From DASXSB01 sp036506275 (GTDB lineage Bacteria > Methylomirabilota > Methylomirabilia > Rokubacteriales > CSP1-6), in NCBI GenBank assembly GCA_036506275.1, contig DASXSB010000009.1, positions 1 through 41,106 of the forward strand: a stretch of DNA of 41,106 nucleotides, read 5' to 3'. The notes under the pieces are model-generated. The model was not told the DNA's origin. It saw only the letters and a program-made list of their open reading frames with translations, and searched no databases. Positions 16,091 to 24,613 of the stretch are shown here, in pieces (the first letter of the stretch is position 1; each line of letters begins with the position of its first letter). A program made the position numbers and the translations under genes.

Positions 16091-16776
16091 AGCCGTTCGC
16101 GGTGGCGATCATGCGCGCGGTCTTCCGGCTGCGCGGGATCGGCGCCGCCCACGTGCCGCGCACGGGACCGGTGCTGCTCGTGTCGAACCACTCGAGCGTG
16201 CTCGATCCGCCGCTGATCGCGGGCGTGGCGGGCCGGCAGGTGTCGTTCCTGGCGAAGGCGGAGCTGTTCGACATCCCGCTCTTCGGCGGCTTCATCCGGC
16301 GCCTGAACGCGCGCCCGGTGCGCCGCGAGGGCGCGGATGCGCGCGCGCTGCGGACGGCGCTGCGCGTGCTCGAGGAGGGAAGCGTCCTGCTCGTCTTTCC
16401 GGAGGGCACGCGCGGAGAGGAAGGCGTCCTGCGCGAGCCGCGCGCAGGCGCGGGCATGCTCGCCATCCTCAGCGGAGCGCCCGTGGTACCGGTGTATACG
16501 AGCGGCAGCGGAGCGGCGTGGCCGCGGGGTCGTCGGCTTCCCCGTCCCGCCCGAGTGACGGTAAGCTTCGGGGCGCCGCTCAGCTTCCCGCGCGTAGAGG
16601 GAGCGGAACGCAAAGAACAGTACGAGGCGGCGAGCCGCACGATGATGGCCGCGATCGCACGCCTGCGCGATGGGGCGCCGGGCGCGCCGGTGGCCGCGGC
16701 ACCGCCGGAAGGCAGTGTTCGAGTAGTGCGGAAGGCGGGGGTGGCGACACCTCAGGGACCGTCCCAAATTCATTGA
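16072..16776 (+). CDS. plsC: 1-acyl-sn-glycerol-3-phosphate acyltransferase
   Basis: 234 residues from ATG 16072, overlapping cmk by 19 nt. Membrane-associated acyltransferase converting lysophosphatidic acid to phosphatidic acid. Catalytic HX4D is in VSNHSSVLDPPLIAG; AKAELFDIPLFGGFIRRLNA and LLVFPEGTRGEEG are motifs II and III. A hydrophobic N-terminus (FLKPFAVAIMRAVF) probably sits in the membrane. The last dozen or so codons, read from 16740 on, look unlike an acyltransferase tail and may derive from a short inserted repeat. Confidence 0.93.
   Translation: MLYAFLKPFAVAIMRAVFRLRGIGAAHVPRTGPVLLVSNHSSVLDPPLIAGVAGRQVSFLAKAELFDIPLFGGFIRRLNARPVRREGADARALRTALRVLEEGSVLLVFPEGTRGEEGVLREPRAGAGMLAILSGAPVVPVYTSGSGAAWPRGRRLPRPARVTVSFGAPLSFPRVEGAERKEQYEAASRTMMAAIARLRDGAPGAPVAAAPPEGSVRVVRKAGVATPQGPSQIH
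16740..16774 (+). repeat. Possible REP-like remnant in the plsC tail
   Basis: The segment GGTGGCGACACCTCAGGGAC followed by CGTCCCAAATTCATTG contains the near-palindrome GGGACCGTCCC and a short AT-rich end unlike the flanking GC-rich DNA. It resembles, from memory, dispersed elements with a GGGAC-N-GTCCC core. Only one copy is visible here, so repeat status is unproven. Confidence 0.25.
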
Positions 16777-16793
16777 CGGGAGGAACGGGCGGC

Positions 16794-18515
16794 ATGGAGA
16801 AGGATGAACCGAGACGACACCTCGGCGGGCCGCGTAGGGAGGGCGCAGAGGCGGCCGAGGAACGGATGGAGGACTGGTACCGCGAAGGCGCGACGACCGA
16901 GTTCGAGGAGGGCGAGGTCGTCCGCGGCCGCGTGGTGCACGTCGGCAGCAGCGAGGTCCTCGTGGACGTCGGCTACAAGAGCGAGGGCGCCATTCCGATC
17001 GAGGAGTTCCACCGGAGTGGAACGCTGCCCAAGGTCGGCGAGGAGATCGAGGTCTACCTCGAGGCCAAGGAGGATGCCGAAGGTCTGATCGTCCTCTCCA
17101 AGGACAAGGCCGACAAGATCAAGGTCTGGGACGCCATCACGCGCGCTCACGAAAAGGGACTGCCGGTCGAGGGCCGCATCGTCGAAGTGGTCAAGGGCGG
17201 CCTCGCCGTCGACGTGGGCGTGAAAGCGTTCTTGCCCGGCTCCCAGGTCGATCTCCGTCCCGTGAAAAACCTTGGTTCGCTGCTCGGCCAGAACATCCGG
17301 GCCAAGGTCATCAAGCTGAACCGCCGCCGCGGCAACGTGGTGCTTTCGCGCCGCTCCGTCCTCGAGGAGGAGCGCGAGGAGAAGAAGAAGCACACGCTCG
17401 AGGTCCTCGCGGAAGGCATGACCCTCACGGGAACGGTGAAGAACATCACCGACTACGGCGCCTTCATCGACCTCGGCGGCATCGACGGGCTGCTGCACGT
17501 CACCGACATGAGCTGGGGTCGGGTCGGGCATCCGTCCGAGATCTTCCAGGTCGGCGATCAGGTCGAGGTGGTCGTGCTCCACTTCGATCGTGAGAGCGGA
17601 CGGGTGTCGCTCGGCTACAAGCAGAAGTCCTCGGACCCATGGGAGCGCGTGGAGCAGACGTATGCGCCGGGGACGAAGACACGCGGCAAGGTGGTGAGCC
17701 TCACCAACTACGGCGCCTTCGTAGAGCTGGAGCCGGGGGTGGAAGGTCTGGTCCACGTGTCGGAGATGTCGTGGACGCGCCGCGTGCGCCATCCCTCGAA
17801 GCTCGTCAACGTGGGCGACGACGTGGACGTCATCGTCCTCGACGTCAACCGCGGCGCCAAGCGGATCTCGCTCGGCATGAAGCAGGTGGAGCCCGACCCG
17901 TGGGCGACCATCGAGGAGCGGTATCGGCCGGGCACGCGCGTGAGCGGGCGCGTCCGCAACCTCACCGACTTCGGCGCCTTCGTGGAGCTGGAGCCGGGGG
18001 TCGATGGCCTCCTTCACATCTCCGACATGTCGTGGACGCGCAACGTCGGGCATCCGTCGGAGGTGCTGAAGAAGGGACAGGAGATCGAGACGCAGATCCT
18101 CAACGTCGACCGCGAGAACAAGCGGATCTCGCTCGGGCTCAAGCAGATCCAGCCCGACCCGTGGACGACGGTGGCCCAGCGCTATCCGATGGGCTCCCGC
18201 GTGACGGGCAAGGTGGTGCGGCTGACCGACTTCGGCGCCTTCGTGGAGCTGGAGGCGGGGGTGGACGGACTGCTCCACATCTCGCAGATGTCGCATCGGC
18301 CCATCAACCGGCCGGACGAGATCGTCAACGTGGGCGACGAGCTCACCCTGCTCGTCATCCGCGTGGATCCGAACGAGCGACGCATCGGACTCAGCCTGAA
18401 GGAGCTCGCGCACGCGATCGCGCCGCCGCCCGAGGCCGAGGACCGCAGCGCGCCCGGACGGCGCGGAAAGAAGGGCAAGCACCGGGACGACTACGACTAC
18501 GAAGACGAGGACTAG
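16794..18515 (+). CDS. rpsA: 30S ribosomal protein S1 (six S1 domains)
   Basis: 573 residues from ATG 16794 with GGGAGGAA upstream. Six S1 OB-fold repeats start near residues 38, 121, 207, 292, 379 and 466; repeats 3-6 share the core T(D/N)(Y/F)GAF followed by GLLH or GLVH. S1 binds mRNA leaders and the 30S subunit to help initiation. About 35 residues form the charged tail (GRRGKKGKHRDDYDYEDED). Repeats 4-6 are also close at DNA level, spaced 261 nt. A much longer frame upstream is a shadow of cmk and plsC. rpsA-sppA-ihf follows. Confidence 0.96.
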   Translation: MEKDEPRRHLGGPRREGAEAAEERMEDWYREGATTEFEEGEVVRGRVVHVGSSEVLVDVGYKSEGAIPIEEFHRSGTLPKVGEEIEVYLEAKEDAEGLIVLSKDKADKIKVWDAITRAHEKGLPVEGRIVEVVKGGLAVDVGVKAFLPGSQVDLRPVKNLGSLLGQNIRAKVIKLNRRRGNVVLSRRSVLEEEREEKKKHTLEVLAEGMTLTGTVKNITDYGAFIDLGGIDGLLHVTDMSWGRVGHPSEIFQVGDQVEVVVLHFDRESGRVSLGYKQKSSDPWERVEQTYAPGTKTRGKVVSLTNYGAFVELEPGVEGLVHVSEMSWTRRVRHPSKLVNVGDDVDVIVLDVNRGAKRISLGMKQVEPDPWATIEERYRPGTRVSGRVRNLTDFGAFVELEPGVDGLLHISDMSWTRNVGHPSEVLKKGQEIETQILNVDRENKRISLGLKQIQPDPWTTVAQRYPMGSRVTGKVVRLTDFGAFVELEAGVDGLLHISQMSHRPINRPDEIVNVGDELTLLVIRVDPNERRIGLSLKELAHAIAPPPEAEDRSAPGRRGKKGKHRDDYDYEDED

Positions 18516-18516
18516 C

Positions 18517-19410
18517 ATGGGGCGCCGGACCACGGTGGTCGTGGCGGCCGCCGTCGTGTACGTCCTCGTGCTCGGCCTGTTCCTCGCGGTGGTGTCCGGC
18601 GTGCTCGGAGGCGCCGGCGGCGGCGCGGGCGGCGTACCCTTCGGCCCCCGCGTCGCGGTGCTCGAGCTGGAAGGCGTCATTCTCGAGGTCGACGACCTCG
18701 TGCGCGACCTCCGCGCCTATCGCGAGAACCCGGTGGTACGCGCGGTCGTCGTCCGCATCAACAGCCCCGGCGGCGTGGTGGGACCGACCCAGGAGCTACA
18801 TCAGGCCCTGATGCGCGTGCGCCAGGCGGGAAAACCCGTGGTCGCCTCGCTGGGGGCGGTGGCGGCATCCGGCGGCTATTACGTGGCGGTCGCCGCCGAC
18901 CGCATCTACGCCAACCCCGGCACCCTCACGGGCTCGATCGGCGTCATCATGCAGATGGCCAACCTCGAGAATCTCTTCAAGAAGGTCGGCGTCGACTACG
19001 TGGTGGTGAAGGCGGGGCAGTTCAAGGATCTTGGTAACGTCGCCCGCCCAATGACCGCGGAAGAGCGACGCGTTTTGCAGGCGCTCCTCGACGACGTCCA
19101 CGGCCAGTTCATCAACGCCGTCGCGGAAGGGCGGCGGCTCGACCGCCAGGAGGTCGTCCGCTTCGCCGACGGCCGGATCTTCTCCGGCGAGCAGGCGAGG
19201 GGAATGAAGATGGTGGACGCCGTCGGGAGCTTCGAGGACGCCGTGAACTCGGCGGCGTCGCTGGCCGGCCTCCCCGTGCCGCCTCGGGTGATCCCACCCC
19301 GCCGGCGCTTCTCGATCTTCGACTTCGTCAGGAGCCAGCTCGGGCTCCCGGGCTCCGTTTTCTCGCCACGCCTGCCCGCCTTCAAGACGCCGCTCTACCT
19401 GATGGACTGA
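18517..19410 (+). CDS. sppA: Signal peptide peptidase SppA
   Basis: 297 residues from ATG 18517, one base after the rpsA stop. A single N-terminal membrane anchor (about 5-30, VVVAAAVVYVLVLGLFLAVV) precedes a Clp-fold serine protease domain. The catalytic Ser is S118 in AVAASGGYYVA and the Lys is K170 in KAGQFKDLG, the same 52-residue spacing as in Bacillus subtilis SppA; RINSPGGVV and GSIGVIMQ are other landmarks. It is the short single-domain form, which assembles into membrane rings that degrade released signal peptides. Confidence 0.93.
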   Translation: MGRRTTVVVAAAVVYVLVLGLFLAVVSGVLGGAGGGAGGVPFGPRVAVLELEGVILEVDDLVRDLRAYRENPVVRAVVVRINSPGGVVGPTQELHQALMRVRQAGKPVVASLGAVAASGGYYVAVAADRIYANPGTLTGSIGVIMQMANLENLFKKVGVDYVVVKAGQFKDLGNVARPMTAEERRVLQALLDDVHGQFINAVAEGRRLDRQEVVRFADGRIFSGEQARGMKMVDAVGSFEDAVNSAASLAGLPVPPRVIPPRRRFSIFDFVRSQLGLPGSVFSPRLPAFKTPLYLMD

Positions 19411-19461
19411 GGGAGCGACGCCACCGACGGTCGACCGCCGGCTACGCCCCGCCGCCCAGCC

Positions 19462-19487
19462 CCCCGCCCCCTCCCGGGCGGGCGGGG
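19462..19487 (+). terminator. GC hairpin after sppA
   Basis: CCCCGCCC (19462-19469) can pair with GGGCGGGG (19480-19487) around a 10-nt loop, 51 nt after the sppA stop and before the next promoter. No U-tract follows, so intrinsic termination would be weak. Confidence 0.4.
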
Positions 19488-19510
19488 TGACGGCTAACCC
19501 CTTAGCTTGG

Positions 19511-19540
19511 TTGACATTCTCTGAAGCAGCGTGCTAGCGT
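19511..19540 (+). promoter_or_regulatory. Putative promoter for ihfB-like gene
   Basis: A consensus TTGACA (19511-19516) is followed after 18 nt by TAGCGT (19535-19540), matching three of six -10 positions. It lies in the 172-nt gap after sppA, and GGAG is seen a few bases before ATG 19583. Confidence 0.5.
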
Positions 19541-19582
19541 GCCTTCCAAGCCCACGCCGGGCCTGACGAAACGGAGTGAACG

Positions 19583-19858
19583 ATGACGAAAGCCGACCTC
19601 ATCGACGAAGTCTCGAAGCTCTCGAATCTGACGAAGAAAGAGACCGAGACCATCGTCAACACGATCTTCGACAACATCACGGACGCCCTCGCCAAGGGCG
19701 ACAAGGTCGAGCTCCGAGGCTTCGGCAGCTTTCGCATCCGCCATCGCAATTCGCGCAAGGGACGTAATCCAAAGACCGGCAGCAGCGTGGACGTCCCCGA
19801 GAAGCGCGTTCCGTTCTTCAAGGTCGGCAAGCGCCTCCGGGAACTCGTCAACGCCTGA
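19583..19858 (+). CDS. ihfB: HU/IHF-family DNA-binding protein, IHF-beta-like
   Basis: 91 residues from ATG 19583. It opens with the DNABII helix pair (MTKADLIDEVSKLSNLTKKE) and has the DNA-intercalating arm signature GFGSFRIRHRNSRKGRNPKTG, then VPFFKVGKRLREL. Closeness to rpsA (as in E. coli rpsA-ihfB) and the VPFFK segment favour the beta subunit of IHF. A second, alpha-like paralogue is at 32303. It could also work as a homodimeric HU. It bends DNA and shapes the nucleoid. Confidence 0.9.
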   Translation: MTKADLIDEVSKLSNLTKKETETIVNTIFDNITDALAKGDKVELRGFGSFRIRHRNSRKGRNPKTGSSVDVPEKRVPFFKVGKRLRELVNA

Positions 19859-19873
19859 GGCTTTCCGCAGCGT

Positions 19874-20359
19874 GTGAAGCGGCTGTGGGCTCCCTGGCGG
19901 ATGGCCTATGTCGGGTCCGCCGCCGCTCCTTCCCCCGTGTGCATCTTCTGTGAGGCTCGCGATGGGAGCGACGATGCCGGACGCCTGGTGCTGCGGCGCC
20001 GTCCGCACGCGTTTCTCATCCTGAACGCTTATCCCTACGCGTCGGGACACGTGATGGTCGCGCTCAATCGGCACGTGGCACGCGTCGAAGACGCGACCGC
20101 GGACGAGCTGGCGGATGCGATGGCGCTCGTGCAGGAGGCCACGCGTGCGCTGCGCGCGGAGTACCGGGCGGACGGCCTCAACGTCGGCATCAACCAGGGG
20201 CGGGTGGCGGGGGCCGGGATCGAGGACCATCTCCACGTGCACGTGGTGCCGCGCTGGGGCGGCGACAACAACTTCATGGCGGTGGTGGGGGAGACACGCG
20301 TCCTCCCGGAAGCGCTCGACACCACCTACGCGCGCCTGCGGAAGTCGCTTGACCGCTGA
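19874..20359 (+). CDS. HIT-family nucleotide hydrolase/phosphorylase
   Basis: 161 residues from GTG 19874. The HIT triad is in HLHVHVVPRWGGDNNFM near residue 120, with PYASGHVMVALNRHV upstream and a CxxC (VCIFCEA) near the N-terminus that may bind zinc. The MKRLWAPWRMAYV start is typical of bacterial HIT proteins similar to AP4A phosphorylase. It likely acts on dinucleoside polyphosphates or nucleoside phosphoramidates; the substrate is not determinable. 15 nt after ihfB and just before mutS. Confidence 0.9.
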   Translation: MKRLWAPWRMAYVGSAAAPSPVCIFCEARDGSDDAGRLVLRRRPHAFLILNAYPYASGHVMVALNRHVARVEDATADELADAMALVQEATRALRAEYRADGLNVGINQGRVAGAGIEDHLHVHVVPRWGGDNNFMAVVGETRVLPEALDTTYARLRKSLDR

Positions 20360-20366
20360 CGACGCC

Positions 20367-22913
20367 GTGCTCACGCCGATGATGCAGCAGTACCGCGAGC
20401 TGAAGCGCCGCTATCCCGATTACCTCCTCCTCTTCCGCCTCGGTGATTTCTATGAGCTGTTCCTCGAGGATGCGGAGCTGGGCGCGCGCCTGCTCCAGAT
20501 CACGCTCACCGCGCGTCAGGGCGCCCCCATGGCCGGCATCCCGCACCACGCCGCCGACGGCTACATCGCGCGGCTCGTGCAGGCGGGACAGAAGGTGGCC
20601 GTGTGCGAGCAGATGGAGGCGCCCGGCAAGGGCAAGAAGCTCTTGAAGCGCGAGGTCGTGCGCATCATCACGCCGGGGACGCTCACCGACACCGCGTATC
20701 TCCCGGGCGCCGCCAACAACTTCCTCCTCGCCGTGCAACCGGCGCGGGAGGCGACGGGCATCGCGCTCGTCGACGTCTCCACCGGCGAGTTCTGGGCCGG
20801 CGAGGACGCCGGCGACGAGGACGGCGTCCTGGCGGCGGCGCTCCTTCGACGGCCCGCCGAGATCCTCGTGCCCGATTCGCTGCGCGGTTCCGATCGCCTC
20901 GCGCGCCTCCAGGCCACGGGGGCCGCCCTCACTTTCTACGACGGCGACGCCTTTCCCGTGCGGCGCGCGATCGCCGATCTCTGCGCCCACTTCGCGGTCG
21001 GCTCCCTGGATCGCTTCGGGATGGGCGCGATGACGGCCGGCGGCCAGGCGGCCGCCGCCGCCCTCGCCTATCTGAGATCGACGCAAGGCGAAGCGCTCGG
21101 CCACCTCACGCGCCTGCAGCGGCTCGCCGCCGCCGACGTGTTGACGCTCGACGAGACGGCGGTGACGACGCTGGAGCTGCTGGAGGCGAACGAGGGCGGC
21201 AGCCGTGCCTCGCTCTTCGGCGTCCTCAACACGACGGTGACGCCGATGGGCACGCGCCTCCTCCGCCAGTGGCTCTTGCGCCCGCTCCTCGATCCCGACG
21301 CCATCGCGCGGCGCCAGTCGGCGATCGCGGCCCTCGTGGAGTCGCCCGCCGCCCGCGCGCGCCTGCGCGGGCTGCTCCAGCGCGTGGGCGATCTGGAACG
21401 GCTCACCAGCCGCGCCACACTCGGCGTCGCTCACGCGCGCGACCTCGTGGGGCTCCGCCACTGCCTGGCGCCGCTCGACGAGATCCGCGTTGCCGTCGCC
21501 GACTTCGGCGAGCCGCTGCTCGCGGGCGCCCGCGACGACCTCGCGCCGCTCACACCCTTGCGCGAGCTGCTCGAGACCGCGCTCACGGACGAGCCCCCCG
21601 CCACGCTCCACGACGGCGGCGTGATCCGGGAGACGTGGAGCGACGCCCTCGCCACCCTCGTGCGCGATGCGCGGGACGCGCGCGCGTGGATCGCCGGTCT
21701 CGAGGAGCGCGAGCGCGCGCGCACCGGACTCTCGACCTTGAGAGTCCGCTTCAACCGTGTCTTCGGATACGGGATCGAGGTCACGCGCGCCCAGGCGTCA
21801 CGGGTGCCGCCCGAGTACGTCCGCCGACAAACGCTCACGGGCGCGGAACGGTACGTCACGGAGGAGCTGAAGGACTACGAGAGCCGGGTGCTCGGGGCCG
21901 AGGAGCGGCGGCGGCGCCTCGAGTACGAGCTGTTCGAGGACGTGCGGGCGCGGGTGGCGGCGGAGGCGGCCGCGCTGCTCGTCACCGCGCACGCGATCGC
22001 GCTCCTCGACGTGGCGGCCGCGCTCGCGGAGGTCGCGCACGTGCGCGGTCACGTCCGCCCTCACGTCGACGCCGGGCCCGAGCTCAGCATCCGCGACGGC
22101 CGCCATCCCGTGCTGGAAGCGCGCGCGGGCACGCCGGTGGTGCCGAACGACGTCGACCTCGACACGGAGGCGCGCGTGGTGATCCTCACCGGCCCCAACA
22201 TGGCCGGGAAGTCGGTCTACCTCCGGCAGGTCGGCCACATCGTGCTGATGGCGCAGATGGGCGCCTTCGTGCCGGCGCGGGAGGCGCGGATCGGCGTCGT
22301 CGATCGTCTGTTCACGCGCGTGGGCGCGCAGGACAACCTCGCGCGCGGGCAGAGCACGTTCCTGGTGGAGATGGTGGAGACGGCGACGATCCTGAACAAC
22401 GCGACGTCGCGCAGCCTCGTCCTGCTCGACGAGGTCGGGCGCGGCACGTCGACGTTCGATGGTCTCGCCATCGCGTGGGCGGTCGTGGAAGCACTCCACG
22501 ATCGCGTCCCCGGCGCCAAGGTCCTGTTCGCGACGCACTTCCACGAGCTGACACGGCTCGCGGAGCGACTGCGCGGCGTGCGCAACTTCCACGTCGCCGT
22601 TCGTGAGTGGAACGACGAGATCGTGTTCCTCCACAAGGTGCGGCCGGGCGGGACGGATCGGAGCTACGGCATCCAGGTCGCGCGCCTGGCCGGGCTCCCC
22701 GAGGCCGTCGTCGCGCGCGCGAAGGCGCTGCTGGCGGAGTTCGAGCGCGAGGGCCGCGCGCAGGAGGACGCGCGGGACGCCGCCCAGCTCGGCCTCTTCG
22801 CGCCCGCCGCCGATCCCTTCGCGCGCGAGCTGGCCGCCCTCGACCTCGCCCACCTGACGCCCATCGAAGCCCTCAACCTCCTTGCCAAGTGGCAGCGGCG
22901 AACTGCCCGGTGA
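20367..22913 (+). CDS. mutS: DNA mismatch repair ATPase MutS
   Basis: 848 residues if it starts at GTG 20367, which gives the typical MLTPMMQQYRELK; TTG 20349 (overlapping HIT) and ATG 20379 are alternatives in the same frame. Domain I has the mismatch-contacting FxE motif in LGDFYELFLED. The ABC-type ATPase at the end has Walker A GPNMAGKSVYLRQ, ARGQSTFLVEM and Walker B LVLLDEVGRGTSTFDG. It recognises mispairs and recruits MutL, encoded 3 nt downstream. Length is normal. Confidence 0.95.
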   Translation: MLTPMMQQYRELKRRYPDYLLLFRLGDFYELFLEDAELGARLLQITLTARQGAPMAGIPHHAADGYIARLVQAGQKVAVCEQMEAPGKGKKLLKREVVRIITPGTLTDTAYLPGAANNFLLAVQPAREATGIALVDVSTGEFWAGEDAGDEDGVLAAALLRRPAEILVPDSLRGSDRLARLQATGAALTFYDGDAFPVRRAIADLCAHFAVGSLDRFGMGAMTAGGQAAAAALAYLRSTQGEALGHLTRLQRLAAADVLTLDETAVTTLELLEANEGGSRASLFGVLNTTVTPMGTRLLRQWLLRPLLDPDAIARRQSAIAALVESPAARARLRGLLQRVGDLERLTSRATLGVAHARDLVGLRHCLAPLDEIRVAVADFGEPLLAGARDDLAPLTPLRELLETALTDEPPATLHDGGVIRETWSDALATLVRDARDARAWIAGLEERERARTGLSTLRVRFNRVFGYGIEVTRAQASRVPPEYVRRQTLTGAERYVTEELKDYESRVLGAEERRRRLEYELFEDVRARVAAEAAALLVTAHAIALLDVAAALAEVAHVRGHVRPHVDAGPELSIRDGRHPVLEARAGTPVVPNDVDLDTEARVVILTGPNMAGKSVYLRQVGHIVLMAQMGAFVPAREARIGVVDRLFTRVGAQDNLARGQSTFLVEMVETATILNNATSRSLVLLDEVGRGTSTFDGLAIAWAVVEALHDRVPGAKVLFATHFHELTRLAERLRGVRNFHVAVREWNDEIVFLHKVRPGGTDRSYGIQVARLAGLPEAVVARAKALLAEFEREGRAQEDARDAAQLGLFAPAADPFARELAALDLAHLTPIEALNLLAKWQRRTAR

Positions 22914-22915
22914 CA

Positions 22916-24604
22916 ATGCGCATACGTCGGCTGCCCGATCACCTGGTGAACAAGATCGCCGCGGGCGAGGTCGTGGAGCGGCCGGCGTCGGTGGTGAAGG
23001 AGCTGGTCGAGAACGCGATCGATGCGGAGGCCGGCGCCATCGCCGTCGATCTCCTCGAGGGCGGCGCCGCCTTGATTCGGGTGGCCGACGACGGGTTAGG
23101 GATGACGGCGGAGGAGCTGCCGCTGGCGCTCGAGCGCCACGCCACCTCGAAGCTGGCCCGCGATGAGGACCTCGACGCCATCGTGACCCTCGGCTTCCGC
23201 GGCGAAGCGCTCCCCGCGATCTGCGCGGTCTCGCGCTTCACGATCGCGAGTCGCGCGCGCGGCGGGGCCGCCGGCGTGCGCGTGGCGGGAGAGGCGGGCA
23301 AGATCGCCCAGCGCCTCGATGTCCCCGGGGACGCCGGCACCAGCGTGGAGGTGCGCGACCTCTTCTTCAACACGCCCGCCCGGCTCAAGTTCCTCAAGTC
23401 GGCGCCCACCGAGCTGGCGGCGAGCCTGCGCGCGCTCACGCACCTCGCCGTCGCCCATCCCGAGGTGCAGGTGCGCGTCACCAGCAACGGCCGCGCCGTG
23501 CTCACGGCGCCGCGCGCGCGGGATCTCCGCGAGCGCCTCGGCGCGCTCTGGCGTCACGAGGTGGCGACGCGCCTGCTCGCGGTCTCCCGCCACGAGCACG
23601 GCGTGACGGTGTCCGGCCTCGTGAGCCCGCCGGATCTCACGCGGGGGAGCCGCGACGACATCATCCTCGTCGTCAACGGGCGTCCCGTGCGCGACCCCGG
23701 GGCCACGCAGTGGGTGCTGGAGGCGTACCGGCCGCTGCTCCCGCGCGATCGTTTTCCGCTGGTGGCGCTGTCGATCGCCATGCCCGCCGTCGACGTCGAC
23801 GTCAACGTGCACCCGACGAAGGCGGTGGTCCGCTTCCGCCATCCGCGCCTGCTCGCCGAGCTGGTGGTGACGGCCGTGCGCGAAGCGCTGCGCGAGCCGG
23901 GCGTCGTCACCGGCGCCGCGCGCCTGCCCGCGCCGCCGCCGGAACCAGTGACCGAGGGACCGATGATCGCGGCCGAGGCCGGCGGCGAGCAGGGTGGCCT
24001 CTTCGCGGAGACGACGGCCCCGTACGGACCACCGCTGTTCGGACGCGTGCTCGGTCAGGTGCAAGAGACGTTCGTGGTGTCGGCGTCCGACCGCGAGGTG
24101 TTCTTCGTCGATCAACACGTCGCCCACGAGCGCGTGCTCTTCGAGCGGGTGCAGGCGGAAGTGGCGGCGGGGAAAGCGTCGTCCCAGGCGCTGCTCTTTC
24201 CCCAGCTCCTCGCGCTGGCGCCGGCGGCGCGCACGCTGCTCGAGCGGTGGCGCGAGCCGCTGGAACGGCTCGGCTTCGCCTTCGAGGGCTTCGGCGGCGA
24301 CACGGTGGTGGTGACGGCGGTGCCGACGCTGCTCAAGGGCGACGAGCCGGCGCGCCTCCTCGAGGCCGCCGCCGACGATCTCGGCGGCCCGAAAGCGGGC
24401 GCGCCCACCGTGGAACGCGCGCTCGCCTTCGTGGCGTGCCGCGCCGCCGTGAAAGCGGACACGCCGCTCGCCCGCGAGGAGATGGAGCGCCTGCTCGCCG
24501 ACCTCGCCCTCACCACCACGCCCTACTTCTGTCCGCACGGTCGCCCCATCGTGAGCCGCATCGCCCTCGCCGACATCCGGCGTGAGCTGAAGCGAAACTG
24601 GTAG
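22916..24604 (+). CDS. mutL: DNA mismatch repair protein MutL (endonuclease type)
   Basis: 562 residues from ATG 22916. The N-terminal GHKL ATPase has IRRLPDHLVNKIAAGEVVER, VKELVENAIDA, DDGLGM and GFRGEALPAI. A poorly conserved Pro-rich linker follows from about residue 330. The C-terminal domain carries DQHVAHERVLFE (D399-E410), fitting the endonuclease motif DQHA-x2-E-x4-E with Ala to Val, plus VACRAAVKA and CPHGRP. This points to intrinsic nicking activity, as in bacteria without MutH. The longer upstream frame is mutS shadow. Confidence 0.95.
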   Translation: MRIRRLPDHLVNKIAAGEVVERPASVVKELVENAIDAEAGAIAVDLLEGGAALIRVADDGLGMTAEELPLALERHATSKLARDEDLDAIVTLGFRGEALPAICAVSRFTIASRARGGAAGVRVAGEAGKIAQRLDVPGDAGTSVEVRDLFFNTPARLKFLKSAPTELAASLRALTHLAVAHPEVQVRVTSNGRAVLTAPRARDLRERLGALWRHEVATRLLAVSRHEHGVTVSGLVSPPDLTRGSRDDIILVVNGRPVRDPGATQWVLEAYRPLLPRDRFPLVALSIAMPAVDVDVNVHPTKAVVRFRHPRLLAELVVTAVREALREPGVVTGAARLPAPPPEPVTEGPMIAAEAGGEQGGLFAETTAPYGPPLFGRVLGQVQETFVVSASDREVFFVDQHVAHERVLFERVQAEVAAGKASSQALLFPQLLALAPAARTLLERWREPLERLGFAFEGFGGDTVVVTAVPTLLKGDEPARLLEAAADDLGGPKAGAPTVERALAFVACRAAVKADTPLAREEMERLLADLALTTTPYFCPHGRPIVSRIALADIRRELKRNW

Positions 24605-24613
24605 CATCCGGCC

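Noticed and set aside
16770..18680. 636-codon minus-strand frame
   Set aside because: Exact antisense of the S1 repeats; its repeats only mirror rpsA.
19428..19437. Palindrome CGGTCGACCG after sppA as an operator
   Set aside because: Single 10-bp palindrome in GC-rich DNA with no second site; chance is sufficient.
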